Assembly: GCA_013824385.1 (NCBI GenBank)
Contig: PNNU01000034.1
Coordinates: forward strand, 1-14,496
Direction: 5' to 3'
Length of the DNA stretch: 14,496 nucleotides
Origin: Anaerolinea sp.
GTDB lineage: Bacteria > Chloroflexota > Anaerolineae > Anaerolineales > Anaerolineaceae
Positions within the stretch are counted from its first letter, which is position 1. Each line of letters begins with the position of its first letter. The notes under the pieces are model-generated. The model was not told the DNA's origin, made no database searches, and worked only from the letters and a program-made list of their open reading frames with translations. The translations under genes and the position numbers were made by a program. This document shows positions 6,686 through 14,393 of this stretch, piece after piece.

Positions 6686-6719
6686 CTCCGCGACTTCGCG
6701 CCTCCGCGAGAGAAAAAAA
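6686..6719. repeat. CTCCGCG-family repeat, copy R4
   Basis: The core at 6686-6708 is identical to the core of R3 (5977-5999) and in the same orientation, and both are followed by GAGAG-type sequence and an A-run. R3 and R4 thus flank the truncated RhuM-like gene as direct repeats 709 bases apart. It lies in the 208-base gap between the FapA-family gene and the RhuM-like gene. Confidence 0.92.
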
Positions 6720-6763
6720 TGATTACTCCCGAAACGATACAGCCTTCATGTGAGAAAAAATGC

Positions 6764-8173
6764 TTATCCCCTCAACGGAACTGGCTTGACTTCACCTTTG
6801 TCGTAAATGAACATTGTCTGTCCAAGGTCACTCTCGACTACAAAGTTCGATTTCACAATCGTCACCTTCACCCCGGGATATACCTTCTTGGTGGCTTTGA
6901 CCGTGCCATGATCCAGTTTGGCGAGTTCATCTTCAAATACTTTTAGTTTTTCTTCAAGGTCAAGTATTTCATTGCGTAAATGCGAATAGTTGCGCAACCG
7001 TTCGCTCATGGTTCGCTTATACGACTCGGATATTTCCTTTTTGTTTTCACGATAATTCTTATACTCGTTGATATACCCTTCCAATGCCATAAGAGCTTTT
7101 TTCTTTTCGCCGTATTTTCCTAATAATTCAACATATTCTGCTCTGAATTTGGGTTCGATTCCCAACTCTAATTCAGTTGTTATATGCAAATCAGATCCAA
7201 AAACTCCAGCAGTTATCTCTTCCAAAGCTTCAAGATGACCGCCAATAATATCACCAGAATAATTATTGACTTTGATCTTGCCGCCCGCTTTGATATGTGA
7301 GCGTGAAATACTGTCATTGACGATCACATCCTTCAATGCTTTAAGAGATGCATTCTCCACATATTTTGCCAAAATGTTTCCGCCCGCATACAGATGGCAC
7401 TTACCAGCGCCAAATATGCCGTTCTTGATCAAGATATTTCCTTCAGCAAATACCTGGGCAGCTTCGACCATGCCAAATATTTCTACGTCTCCGCCAGACC
7501 TTATGCTAAAACCAGATTTTACGTCACCTTTTATTTGAACATTTCCAACAAAATCGATGTTTCCCACTGCAAAATTAACATCATGCTGAACTGAATAAAG
7601 CGAAATGATGGTTGGTTTATTTTCTGCCATGCAGGCATGACCGTCTTTGGCAGCAAGAAGACGTACTCCTGATGAGTCAAAGGCAGTATCGCGTCCAGCT
7701 ATAAGCGATGGATTTATAACCTTTGGAGGATAGATTACCTTGCCGGTTATAGTCTGACCGGTTTTGCCTTCTTCTGCAGGAAATCGTTCAGCAAGAAGTT
7801 CCCCTTTTTTTACATTATGAATCAGATTTAAGTTTCTGAAGTCAACTTTACCATCCTCAGATTCAACAACCGGCATTAAATCAACTTCAGTTGGAAAGTA
7901 ATATTCAATATAGCCGTCTTTACCCTCTTCAGGTTCGGTTCCTGTTGCCACCAAATGTGGGTGATCCCAGAGTTTAAGATAGATTGTTTGTTCGACAACC
8001 AATTGATTGATGTTTACAGTTACCCCATTTTCTTCAAGTGCCTTATTAACTTGTTCCAGGGTTACTTCAGCTCCCCCATTCCTGGGTGAACTTAAATTAA
8101 TCCAGGCACTCATTCCATCTTCAGAAATGGTAACTATGCATGCCCCATCGATTGGATCAGTGGATAAGTCCAT
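6764..8173 (-). CDS. FapA family (DUF342) protein
   Basis: This 469-residue protein belongs to the FapA/DUF342 family, which has a right-handed beta-helix like that of polymer-forming cell-envelope proteins and bactofilins. The N-terminal region (about 10-165) is the FapA N domain. Residues 190-325 are the repeat-rich beta-helix, with Gly-Asp/Gly-Asn turns such as VGNIDFVGNVQIKGDV and FAEGNILIKNG. A long charged coiled coil follows at about 340-420 (YGEKKKAL, NEILDLEEKLKVFEDEL), then a short C-terminal beta domain. In Vibrio, FapA takes part in flagellar assembly or polar targeting, but most homologues have no known role, and no flagellar genes are nearby. I chose the ATG at 8173; an in-frame TTG 72 bases upstream would add a hydrophobic, unlikely extension. 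There is no Shine-Dalgarno sequence before either start. It lies 119 bases below the hemerythrin gene. Confidence 0.88.
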   Translation of the reverse strand: MDLSTDPIDGACIVTISEDGMSAWINLSSPRNGGAEVTLEQVNKALEENGVTVNINQLVVEQTIYLKLWDHPHLVATGTEPEEGKDGYIEYYFPTEVDLMPVVESEDGKVDFRNLNLIHNVKKGELLAERFPAEEGKTGQTITGKVIYPPKVINPSLIAGRDTAFDSSGVRLLAAKDGHACMAENKPTIISLYSVQHDVNFAVGNIDFVGNVQIKGDVKSGFSIRSGGDVEIFGMVEAAQVFAEGNILIKNGIFGAGKCHLYAGGNILAKYVENASLKALKDVIVNDSISRSHIKAGGKIKVNNYSGDIIGGHLEALEEITAGVFGSDLHITTELELGIEPKFRAEYVELLGKYGEKKKALMALEGYINEYKNYRENKKEISESYKRTMSERLRNYSHLRNEILDLEEKLKVFEDELAKLDHGTVKATKKVYPGVKVTIVKSNFVVESDLGQTMFIYDKGEVKPVPLRG

Positions 8174-8292
8174 ATTGGTTAACTTTACACGACAAATCTT
8201 AAGAAAAACATAAAAAGCGAGTAAAAGGTTTTTCCGATTTGGCAATAATTAGGCAAATCAGCTAAAACCTGCATAAATGCAAAATGCGAGTT

Positions 8293-8835
8293 TCAGCTAG
8301 TATAGCTGGCTTTCAGTTTATCAAGTATTGCATGCAGTTCATCATGCCTACCGTGCCCGATCACTTTTTCTTCATGTTCTTCAAATGCATGGTACATGGA
8401 CTCCAATTGTTCGGACGAAATGACTCGATCTGCCATCGGAAACAACACATTATTCTCTTTTTGAATGTGCGTTCGTAAGAGCTCAATGTATGCACGGCCA
8501 GCTTTTTCAAACCTCGCAAAATCCTCCGGCTCTTCCAACGACTCTAACATGTTATGGATGAGTCCCCTGCCCTGGATGTGTTCAGCCATCATCACACCGA
8601 TTGGTCCGCCTCGATCAGGTACACCAGCGGCAATCATGGCAGGAAAAAGAATGCCTTCTTCCTTGCCGTGATGACACTTGTCGGCAAATTCCCTGAGAAA
8701 ATCTAGGAAGTCAAGCAGCTCGTCAGGGTCGGGAGTGGTTTTCTTTTGAATTGAATCGAGAATTTTAGAAAAAATATCCAACGCCACTAATATGGCGTCG
8801 TGATCATTCATTAGATCGGTCATTGCCTTGCTCAT
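8293..8835 (-). CDS. Hemerythrin-domain protein
   Basis: This 180-residue, all-helical protein has the hemerythrin HHE cation-binding pattern for a non-haem di-iron site: DHD (His12), CHHGKEEGILFP (His55/His56, Glu59/Glu60), EH (His86), HIQKENNVLFP (His123, Glu127), and EEH (His154). The two LFP blocks (63-65 and 131-133) mark the internal duplication of the domain. Related proteins bind oxygen or sense oxygen, iron or NO in the cytoplasm, or help repair Fe-S clusters. There is no signal peptide. I chose the ATG at 8835 because GGAGG (8843-8847) lies seven bases upstream; an in-frame start 54 bases earlier has no ribosome-binding site and adds residues that are not part of the family. Nothing in the neighbours identifies its role. 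Confidence 0.9.
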   Translation of the reverse strand: MSKAMTDLMNDHDAILVALDIFSKILDSIQKKTTPDPDELLDFLDFLREFADKCHHGKEEGILFPAMIAAGVPDRGGPIGVMMAEHIQGRGLIHNMLESLEEPEDFARFEKAGRAYIELLRTHIQKENNVLFPMADRVISSEQLESMYHAFEEHEEKVIGHGRHDELHAILDKLKASYTS

Positions 8836-8842
8836 ATTTTGG

Positions 8843-8847
8843 CCTCC
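8843..8847 (-). promoter_or_regulatory. Ribosome-binding site of the hemerythrin gene
   Basis: A GGAGG sits seven bases upstream of the ATG at 8835. It is the strongest Shine-Dalgarno sequence near this gene and decides its start against the longer reading. Confidence 0.8.
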
Positions 8848-8949
8848 AATTGCATAATTTGAAACCAAGGAGCCCCTCTTTATACTCAATACAAGTATAC
8901 AATAATCAAGGAAATTAGAATATTTTAATGTTGGTACACCTTATATTAA

Positions 8950-9861
8950 TTAAAGTGGTCCGCTCCATGGAAAAAATTCAATAAACTCGTCCATAGAAAA
9001 ATAATTCTTAATCTCAATCCGGTACAAATAAAAAATTGAATTTATTGAATGAGTGACGGAATTACCCAGCCCGACCGCTGATTTATAGCCAAAGTTACTG
9101 GTTAACCTGATTATATTGTCATTAATCTCTCCAAAGGGATAAGCAAAAGAATTAATTCCTACGCCCAACTTTTCTTCAAGATTTAGCTTTGACAAGCGGA
9201 TTTCTTCAGGGAGATTTTCTTCATTTAATGCGGGAAGATGGGAATGAGTCTTACTATGTGAACCAATTTCCCAACCATTTTTAATCAATTCCTTCAATTG
9301 GTCTGCGGAGACCATATCTTTGCCGTTAACGTAAGATTCGACCACATAAAAAGTAGCCACATAACCATATTTTTTAAGGATAGGAAATACGTTATCGTAC
9401 ATATCAAGGTTGCCGTCATCAAAAGTGATCACCACAGGCCGCAGTGGAATCTCGCCGCCGTTATAGATCAAATTAGCCAGATCACTTACTGTAATGGTTT
9501 GGTAACCGTTATCAAACAGCCATTGCATCTGTTCTTCAAATTTTTCCGGGGGAATGTTGTATTGGCTGTCTTGTGTTTCACTGTTTGTCGAAACGCGATG
9601 GTAGAGCAAGATTGGCGCGGTTACCGAGCCAGCCGGGATGGTCACTTTGGATGGTGTTGACGTAGCCGTGGGGGCAAGCGTAGGAGTGATCGTGGGTGTC
9701 GCCGTTACCGTTGCAGTTGGGGCAAGTGTCGCAGTTGCAGTTGGCGGCAGCGGCGTTTCAGTTGGACTTAAAATACTTAATGGTGAAGAACCCTGACAAG
9801 CAGAAATACCAATCATGATTAAAAGAACCAGATATAAGTTAATTGTTATTCGAGGTTTCAT
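8950..9861 (-). CDS. Polysaccharide deacetylase (NodB domain), predicted lipoprotein
   Basis: This 303-residue protein is a secreted carbohydrate esterase family 4 enzyme, a group that removes N- or O-acetyl groups from peptidoglycan, chitin or similar glycans at the cell surface. It starts with a lipoprotein signal (MKPRITINLY, hydrophobic core, ISAC with Cys22 lipidated), then a Thr/Pro/Ala-rich linker (about 32-71) of the kind common in Chloroflexota surface proteins. The NodB domain has motif 1 TFDDG (146-150, Asp148/Asp149), motif 2 SHSKTH (201-206, His202 and His206 as metal ligands) and motif 3 YPFG (241-244). The start used here is the ATG at 9861, which gives a clean signal peptide and has GGATGG upstream. 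An in-frame TTG at 9891, whose TTGA overlaps the stop of the upstream gene, would add ten residues and cannot be excluded. It is the last gene of the five-gene run. Confidence 0.9.
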   Translation of the reverse strand: MKPRITINLYLVLLIMIGISACQGSSPLSILSPTETPLPPTATATLAPTATVTATPTITPTLAPTATSTPSKVTIPAGSVTAPILLYHRVSTNSETQDSQYNIPPEKFEEQMQWLFDNGYQTITVSDLANLIYNGGEIPLRPVVITFDDGNLDMYDNVFPILKKYGYVATFYVVESYVNGKDMVSADQLKELIKNGWEIGSHSKTHSHLPALNEENLPEEIRLSKLNLEEKLGVGINSFAYPFGEINDNIIRLTSNFGYKSAVGLGNSVTHSINSIFYLYRIEIKNYFSMDEFIEFFPWSGPL

Positions 9862-9887
9862 CCATCCATCCATTGTTTCAAGGTTGG

Positions 9888-10541
9888 TCAATTATACTGG
9901 GCTAAACCAGCCAAAAAAGGATTATGCAGTATTTCTTCACGAACTGTGGTTTCTTCGCCGTGACCAGGGATCAATCGAGTGTCTGGCGGCAGGCTAAACA
10001 CCTGCTTGCGAATACTCTCAATAAGTGTTTCGTGGCTTCCGCCTGCCAGATCAGTACGTCCGACACTGAGATGGAAGATCACATCCCCGCAAATCGCGGT
10101 TTTTACTTCGGGGATGTAGAAAATCACTGAGCCTGAAGAATGCCCTGGCGCAAGTCTCACCTGGATTATAGTCTTCCCCAATTTTAATTCCATTAGATCT
10201 TCAAGGAATAGATCAGGGTCATCTGGCGGCAGCACCGGCATATGAAACTCTTTCGATCCTCCACCATCTTTGAGCAATTCAAGATCATCTCGATGAATCG
10301 CCAGCTTTGGTTTTTCAGTCAGTTTTGCAGTTAAATAATTAACCCCGGCAAATTGGTCGAAATGTCCGTGGGTCAACAAGATCATTTTGACCTTCAATTG
10401 CTCGTTATTGATAAAATCCAGTAAAATTTCCGGCTCGTAGGATGGATCCACAACAATGGCTTCTTTGGATGCATCATCGATAAGAAAAACCACATTGTTA
10501 CTTAATTGTCCGGTTGAAAAAACCTTCACATTTATGGTCAT
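9888..10541 (-). CDS. Metallo-beta-lactamase-fold hydrolase (glyoxalase II-like)
   Basis: This 217-residue cytoplasmic protein belongs to the MBL-fold hydrolases (COG0491; glyoxalase II and YcbL-like). It probably cleaves a thioester or ester. The binding residues seen are THGHFD at 57-62 (His58, His60, Asp62), His134 in PGHSSGS, Asp153 in CGDVIF and His194 in IPGHGEE. The fourth residue of the canonical HxHxDH is replaced by Gln63, which should affect the second metal site. The ATG at 10541 overlaps the MFS stop codon as ATGA, so translational coupling is expected; AGGA lies just upstream. Longer readings into the MFS gene are not supported. Downstream, the stop codon overlaps the possible TTG start of the deacetylase. 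The substrate is unknown. Confidence 0.9.
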   Translation of the reverse strand: MTINVKVFSTGQLSNNVVFLIDDASKEAIVVDPSYEPEILLDFINNEQLKVKMILLTHGHFDQFAGVNYLTAKLTEKPKLAIHRDDLELLKDGGGSKEFHMPVLPPDDPDLFLEDLMELKLGKTIIQVRLAPGHSSGSVIFYIPEVKTAICGDVIFHLSVGRTDLAGGSHETLIESIRKQVFSLPPDTRLIPGHGEETTVREEILHNPFLAGLAQYN

Positions 10542-11680
10542 ACTGTCCTGGTCTTTCGTTTGTTGATTACTGAGAAAATGATCACATTGATCACCAAAAC
10601 TGCTGCCAACAAGATTAATCCAACACGATACATGGAATAAGGATCGTAACGATACAATGCGCCTGCCAGAATAGGAGCGAGGATCAAGGTCACAGCGTTC
10701 ATGGTTTCCATTAATCCGTAAGCCAGCCCGGTCTCTGCTGGATGGATCAATGATCGCCCAATGGATAAGACCATCACCCGACATAAACGATAACCGCCGA
10801 TAAATACATACCCAAATCCGAAAAGGATATTACTGTTCCCCTTTAAAAACAGCAAAGCAAAAACCATGAGCATGATCTGACTGATAAAGAAGCCGGTGAG
10901 TGAACCCAGGTGACTCAAGAACAGCATGGCCAGTGCAGAACCAAGACTTCCGAAAGCGCCCAGAATGCCGATGGCGGTGCTGGTAAGGTGCTGCTGATTT
11001 TGCAAAAAACTGGGCGTGAATGGCTGTGGCAGGTATAACGCAAAAGTGGTGATCAGAACGACACCCAAAAAAGCCATGAACCTAGTGTTTTTCAAAAGTC
11101 CTTTTGAATTCAATGATTCCTGGTCAATGTGATGTACGTCTGGTTTCTTTTGCACAAACAAGATAATTGTCGTTGATACGATGAATATCACCCCGGCAAT
11201 GATATAGACCGCTCTAAATCCCAATTTATCAGCCACCAAACCGCCTATTATCGGACCGATGACCGCCCCCAGGCTATATATCCCGGAAGGAATAGCAATT
11301 GCTCTGCCTACTGTTAAGTTGCCGCGCACATTGGTGATGTAGCTGTTCATGGGCGCCATCACAAAACCAGCCAAACCGTAAAAAACAATACCAACCACAA
11401 AAAGAGGTAGTGAATTGGCCAGAGCCATTGTCCATGCGGATATTGTTCCCAGAATCCATGATAACCACATGATGTTTCTCGAACCAAGCCGGTCAGATAG
11501 GTAGCCGGCAGGGATCTGTGCCAGCGCCATGGTTATGCCCATTGCACCGTAGATGCCTCCAATTAACAGAGGATCAGCACCCCATTGCTGCAAGTAAAGT
11601 GGTTGAAAATAGATGAAGAAACCCTCACCTACTCCCCATGCACCCATGGCAAGTGTGACTAACAGTAGATTGCGATTCAT
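10538..11680 (-). CDS. MFS transporter
   Basis: This is a 380-residue integral membrane protein of the major facilitator superfamily, which moves small solutes by proton or other ion gradients. The protein is hydrophobic throughout with about 12 predicted membrane segments. Motif A between segments 2 and 3 reads GYLSDRLGSRN (residues about 59-69). A charged central loop near 185-205 (KKPDVHHIDQESLNSK) splits the two halves. No substrate can be assigned; the mix of neighbours (peptidase, esterase, MBL hydrolase) would suit uptake or efflux of a peptide- or ester-like compound, but that is inference. It starts two bases after the esterase stop, has no ribosome-binding site of its own and is likely coupled. 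Confidence 0.93.
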   Translation of the reverse strand: MNRNLLLVTLAMGAWGVGEGFFIYFQPLYLQQWGADPLLIGGIYGAMGITMALAQIPAGYLSDRLGSRNIMWLSWILGTISAWTMALANSLPLFVVGIVFYGLAGFVMAPMNSYITNVRGNLTVGRAIAIPSGIYSLGAVIGPIIGGLVADKLGFRAVYIIAGVIFIVSTTIILFVQKKPDVHHIDQESLNSKGLLKNTRFMAFLGVVLITTFALYLPQPFTPSFLQNQQHLTSTAIGILGAFGSLGSALAMLFLSHLGSLTGFFISQIMLMVFALLFLKGNSNILFGFGYVFIGGYRLCRVMVLSIGRSLIHPAETGLAYGLMETMNAVTLILAPILAGALYRYDPYSMYRVGLILLAAVLVINVIIFSVINKRKTRTV

Positions 11681-11682
11681 GA

Positions 11683-12441
11683 TTAATCAGTAATCCGCTT
11701 AATGAATTTTTTGACCTCGGTGAAAATTAGTTCCCGTTCAGGTTCGCGAATCACCACATGTCCGCTGTTTTCAACCCACAACCTGGTTTTATCGGTGGAA
11801 CTGATATTGGCGTAGAGAGTATCCATGCTCTCGGCCGGGATACCGTGATCGCCGTGCGATTGCACCATCATCGCCGGCACATTTACATGAGGCAGCTCTC
11901 TCATCATAACCTCAATCAACTTCTGGAGCTGAATCACTGAACGTGTTGGGTAGCCAGGGTAATCCACATGGTCCTTCATGGCTTCAAGATTCCGCCAATC
12001 GGGTTTGCCTTTATCTACCTGCGGCACCAACCAGGTGATATATGGAAGAAACTTGGTCCTTGGATCTGCAGGCAATGCACAGGGAGCTGAAAAAGTAATA
12101 ACACCCTTTACATCATACCGTGCTGCTGCCAGCATTGAAAGCACTCCTCCCATCGAAAGCCCCATGACCACCTGATGCTCAGTGCATCCTTTAAGAATGT
12201 TTAGCCCATCTTCCACAGATACCAGCCAATCACGCCAGGTGGAGTGTTTCATATCTACGAGATCGGTGGCGTGCCCCGTCAGCCTTATCCCAAGAATGGT
12301 GTACTTTTCTTGTGAAAGAGAATCTGCCAGCATGCGCATCTCTTTGGGTGTGCCGGTAAATCCATGAACCAACAAACAGCCAATCTTTCCGCCTGGGATA
12401 AAAAAGGGTTCTGCCGTGGGGATGGTTAAATTGGTGGTCAT
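11683..12441 (-). CDS. Alpha/beta hydrolase, carboxylesterase (Est30-like)
   Basis: This 252-residue cytoplasmic serine hydrolase resembles the Est30/YvaK carboxylesterases and monoacylglycerol lipases, which act on short- to medium-chain esters. The catalytic triad can be read: Ser96 in GLSMG (94-98), Asp198 in HGDHGIP and His228 in SGHVV. HGFTG (26-30) forms the oxyanion hole. Length and order fit the family. The ATG has GGGAG about eight bases upstream. It lies 30 bases after the M24 peptidase, in the same run, so it is probably on the same transcript. No signal peptide is seen. Confidence 0.92.
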   Translation of the reverse strand: MTTNLTIPTAEPFFIPGGKIGCLLVHGFTGTPKEMRMLADSLSQEKYTILGIRLTGHATDLVDMKHSTWRDWLVSVEDGLNILKGCTEHQVVMGLSMGGVLSMLAAARYDVKGVITFSAPCALPADPRTKFLPYITWLVPQVDKGKPDWRNLEAMKDHVDYPGYPTRSVIQLQKLIEVMMRELPHVNVPAMMVQSHGDHGIPAESMDTLYANISSTDKTRLWVENSGHVVIREPERELIFTEVKKFIKRITD

Positions 12442-12471
12442 TTTTGTTTCTCCCAGAAAGTCAAGTCTGCT

Positions 12472-13575
12472 CTACAAGATTTTTAAATCACGCGACATAT
12501 CACTAAGTGATTCACAACCCTGTTCAGTGATCACTATGTTGTCTTCAATCCTCACCCCGCCCTTGCCGGGTAAATAAATGCCAGGCTCCACAGTATAGGT
12601 CATACCTGTTGCAAGGATCAATTGATTGCCTGCAAACATATAGGGCTGCTCATGAGCCTCCATACCCAAACCGTGGCCGGTACGATGAGTGAAATACTCG
12701 CTGTAACCTGCTTGATCAATTACCCTGCGTGTGACATCATCCACCGCACCTGCGGGAAGCCCTGGCTTGCCAACTGATCTTCCTGCAGCGTTTGCACTTT
12801 GAACCGCCTCATAAATCTTTACTAGTTCGGGTTCAGGTTGACCCACTGCAAAGGTGCGGGTCAAGTCAGAATAATAATCTTCATAAGCAGCGCCCCAATC
12901 AATAACCAACAAGTCCCCAAGTTGAAGTTTCCGCGCAGACGGAACTGCATGCGGATTCGCGCTGTTAGGTCCGCTGGCTATTATGGGCATAAACGGCAGT
13001 TCAGGGGCTGAACAAGCTTTATACAACTGGATAATTAACTCAGAAGCCAGGTCTTGTTCACTGATTCCGGGTTTAATAAAAGGCAAGGTGGCTAAAAGTC
13101 CTTTTTGGGCGATTTGGACTGCTTTGCGCATACAGTCGATCTCATGTTCATCTTTTTGACTGCGCAATACACTCACCACTGATTCACCAGCGACAAATTT
13201 TACAGTTGGGGCCGCCTTTTGCAAATAATCCATCTCAAGAAAGCGTAAACGGATTGCCTCCACCCCCACAATAACTGACTTATTCTTCCAACTGGATAAC
13301 GCTTGATCAAACACTCCCTGCCAGGTGGAGGGATCATCACCAAAAGTATGGACTGTCATAGGCATCGTAATATTTGCCAGTTTGGCAGTTTCCAGTTCAG
13401 GCAGGATCAGGGTTGGAGCCTCTCCCCGTTGATAGACAAATATTGTAGGTCGTTCCATTAAGTGGAAATGCAAGCCGGTCAAATAAACCAACGATGGACC
13501 AGGATTAAGAACAATAGCGTCAACTTGGTTTGACACCATCAATTTATCCAGACGCGATAATCGACTCTTGAGCAT
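12472..13575 (-). CDS. Xaa-Pro aminopeptidase or dipeptidase (M24B)
   Basis: This 367-residue cytoplasmic metalloprotease of the pita-bread fold cleaves peptides next to proline (Xaa-Pro dipeptidase or aminopeptidase P; which of the two cannot be told). The creatinase-type N-terminal domain covers about 1-130. The catalytic domain contains all five ligands for the two-metal site: Asp226 (VIDWGA), Asp237 (SDLTRT), His301 (HRTGHGLG), Glu330 (TVEPGIY) and Glu344 (VRIEDN). The preceding HAVPSAR block (209-215) is also typical. It is the first gene of the five-gene run and has a good promoter and GGGAG nine to ten bases before the ATG. It follows the amino-acid importer by 74 bases, which would suit feeding on peptides. 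Confidence 0.95.
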   Translation of the reverse strand: MLKSRLSRLDKLMVSNQVDAIVLNPGPSLVYLTGLHFHLMERPTIFVYQRGEAPTLILPELETAKLANITMPMTVHTFGDDPSTWQGVFDQALSSWKNKSVIVGVEAIRLRFLEMDYLQKAAPTVKFVAGESVVSVLRSQKDEHEIDCMRKAVQIAQKGLLATLPFIKPGISEQDLASELIIQLYKACSAPELPFMPIIASGPNSANPHAVPSARKLQLGDLLVIDWGAAYEDYYSDLTRTFAVGQPEPELVKIYEAVQSANAAGRSVGKPGLPAGAVDDVTRRVIDQAGYSEYFTHRTGHGLGMEAHEQPYMFAGNQLILATGMTYTVEPGIYLPGKGGVRIEDNIVITEQGCESLSDMSRDLKIL

Positions 13576-13601
13576 ATTTAATGATCTCCCGAGTCGATTA
13601 T
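13557..13601. repeat. 11-base inverted repeat across the peptidase promoter and start
   Basis: ATAATCGACTC (13557-13567) and its perfect reverse complement GAGTCGATTAT (13591-13601) are separated by 23 bases that hold the ribosome-binding site and start codon. One arm overlaps the -10 hexamer. A DNA operator for a dimeric regulator is one possible reading; an RNA hairpin is unlikely because one arm lies upstream of the predicted transcript start. Confidence 0.7.
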
Positions 13602-13625
13602 AGCGCCAACTAGGCTGTGATGCAA
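13597..13625 (-). promoter_or_regulatory. Promoter of the M24 peptidase operon
   Basis: TTGCAT (13620-13625), a 17-base spacer and a perfect TATAAT (13597-13602) lie on the minus strand. The predicted first base is near 13590, so the mRNA would begin with the GGGAG ribosome-binding site and carry a leader of only about 15 bases. The -10 overlaps one arm of an 11-base inverted repeat. Confidence 0.75.
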
Positions 13626-13649
13626 AAAACTGGAATGGACTTGTAATTA

Positions 13650-14393
13650 TTAGTGGTTCAGAATTTGCGAAAGGAAAAGACGCGTCCGTTCTTGTGTCGG
13701 GTTGGTAAAAAATACCGCCGGAGAGGCTTGTTCAACAATCTGTCCCTTATCCATGAAGACTACTTCATCGGCGGCAGCCTTGGCAAATCCCATTTCGTGG
13801 GTAACCACAATCATGGTGATGCCGGCTTTTGCCAGGTCAAGCATAACTTCAAGCACTTCCTTGATCATTTCAGGGTCAAGCGCGCTGGTAGGCTCGTCAA
13901 ACAACATCAGTTTCGGGTTCATGGCCAGGGCACGGGCGATGGCTACACGCTGTTGCTGTCCGCCAGATAACTGACCTGGAAAATTATTGGCTTTTTCTGG
14001 AATTCCAACCCTAGTCAATTGGGCCATTGCGTTCTCCAGGGCTTTTTCTTTCGAAATCTTTTTTACAATTCTCTGCGCCAGGGTAATATTTTCAAGCACT
14101 GTCAGATGTGGATAAAGATTGAAATGTTGAAAAACCATACCAATCTCTGACCGGATTTTATCGATCTGTTTTGATTGATGAGTTAACAGTTCTCCGTCAA
14201 TCCAAATGTTGCCGCTGGTTTTTTCTTCAAGTTGATTGACACAGCGAAGAAGCGTAGATTTGCCTGAGCCGCTGGGTCCGAGGATCACAATGACCTGGCC
14301 TTTCTTCACAGTCAGACTCACTCCATCAAGGGCTTCTATTCCGGAGAAATGTTTCTTTAAATCCTGAACCACCACCATATCATCAGCGCTCAT
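13650..14393 (-). CDS. Amino-acid ABC transporter ATP-binding protein (GlnQ-like)
   Basis: This 247-residue ATPase energises uptake of polar amino acids at the inner face of the membrane. The order of motifs is complete: Walker [10 protein letters not shown] (39-47), Q-loop Gln89 (in [17 protein letters not shown], typical of the polar amino-acid family), signature LSGGQQQR (142-149), Walker B LMLFDE (162-167), D-loop SALD (170-173) and the H-loop His199 (VVTHEMGFA). The length is normal for GlnQ/HisP/ArtP-type proteins. The substrate cannot be read from the ATPase. The start overlaps the permease gene by 11 bases. The solute-binding protein is not in this window and may lie upstream. Confidence 0.96.
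   Translation of the reverse strand: MSADDMVVVQDLKKHFSGIEALDGVSLTVKKGQVIVILGPSGSGKSTLLRCVNQLEEKTSGNIWIDGELLTHQSKQIDKIRSEIGMVFQHFNLYPHLTVLENITLAQRIVKKISKEKALENAMAQLTRVGIPEKANNFPGQLSGGQQQRVAIARALAMNPKLMLFDEPTSALDPEMIKEVLEVMLDLAKAGITMIVVTHEMGFAKAAADEVVFMDKGQIVEQASPAVFFTNPTQERTRLFLSQILNH

Noticed and set aside
5394..6719. CRISPR array
   Set aside because: There are only four copies, in both orientations, at irregular distances and with genes in between, and no cas genes.
8174..8245. Upstream TTG start for the FapA-family gene, adding a hydrophobic segment
   Set aside because: It is a TTG with no ribosome-binding site, and the family domain begins at the ATG at 8173. A signal peptide would be unexpected for this family.
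8230..8308. Hairpins between the hemerythrin and FapA genes (CAGCTA/TAGCTG and GATTTG/CAAATC) as terminators
   Set aside because: The stems have only six base pairs and neither is followed by a T-run on the minus strand.
9650..9770. Tandem DNA repeats within the deacetylase gene
   Set aside because: They are low-complexity codons for the Thr/Pro/Ala linker after the lipobox, common in surface lipoproteins, and do not form a mobile or regulatory repeat.
10542..10784. N-terminal extension of the MBL-fold protein by 81 residues
   Set aside because: The extension lies inside the MFS gene in another frame and has no family similarity. The ATG overlapping the MFS stop codon starts exactly at the conserved domain and has AGGA upstream.
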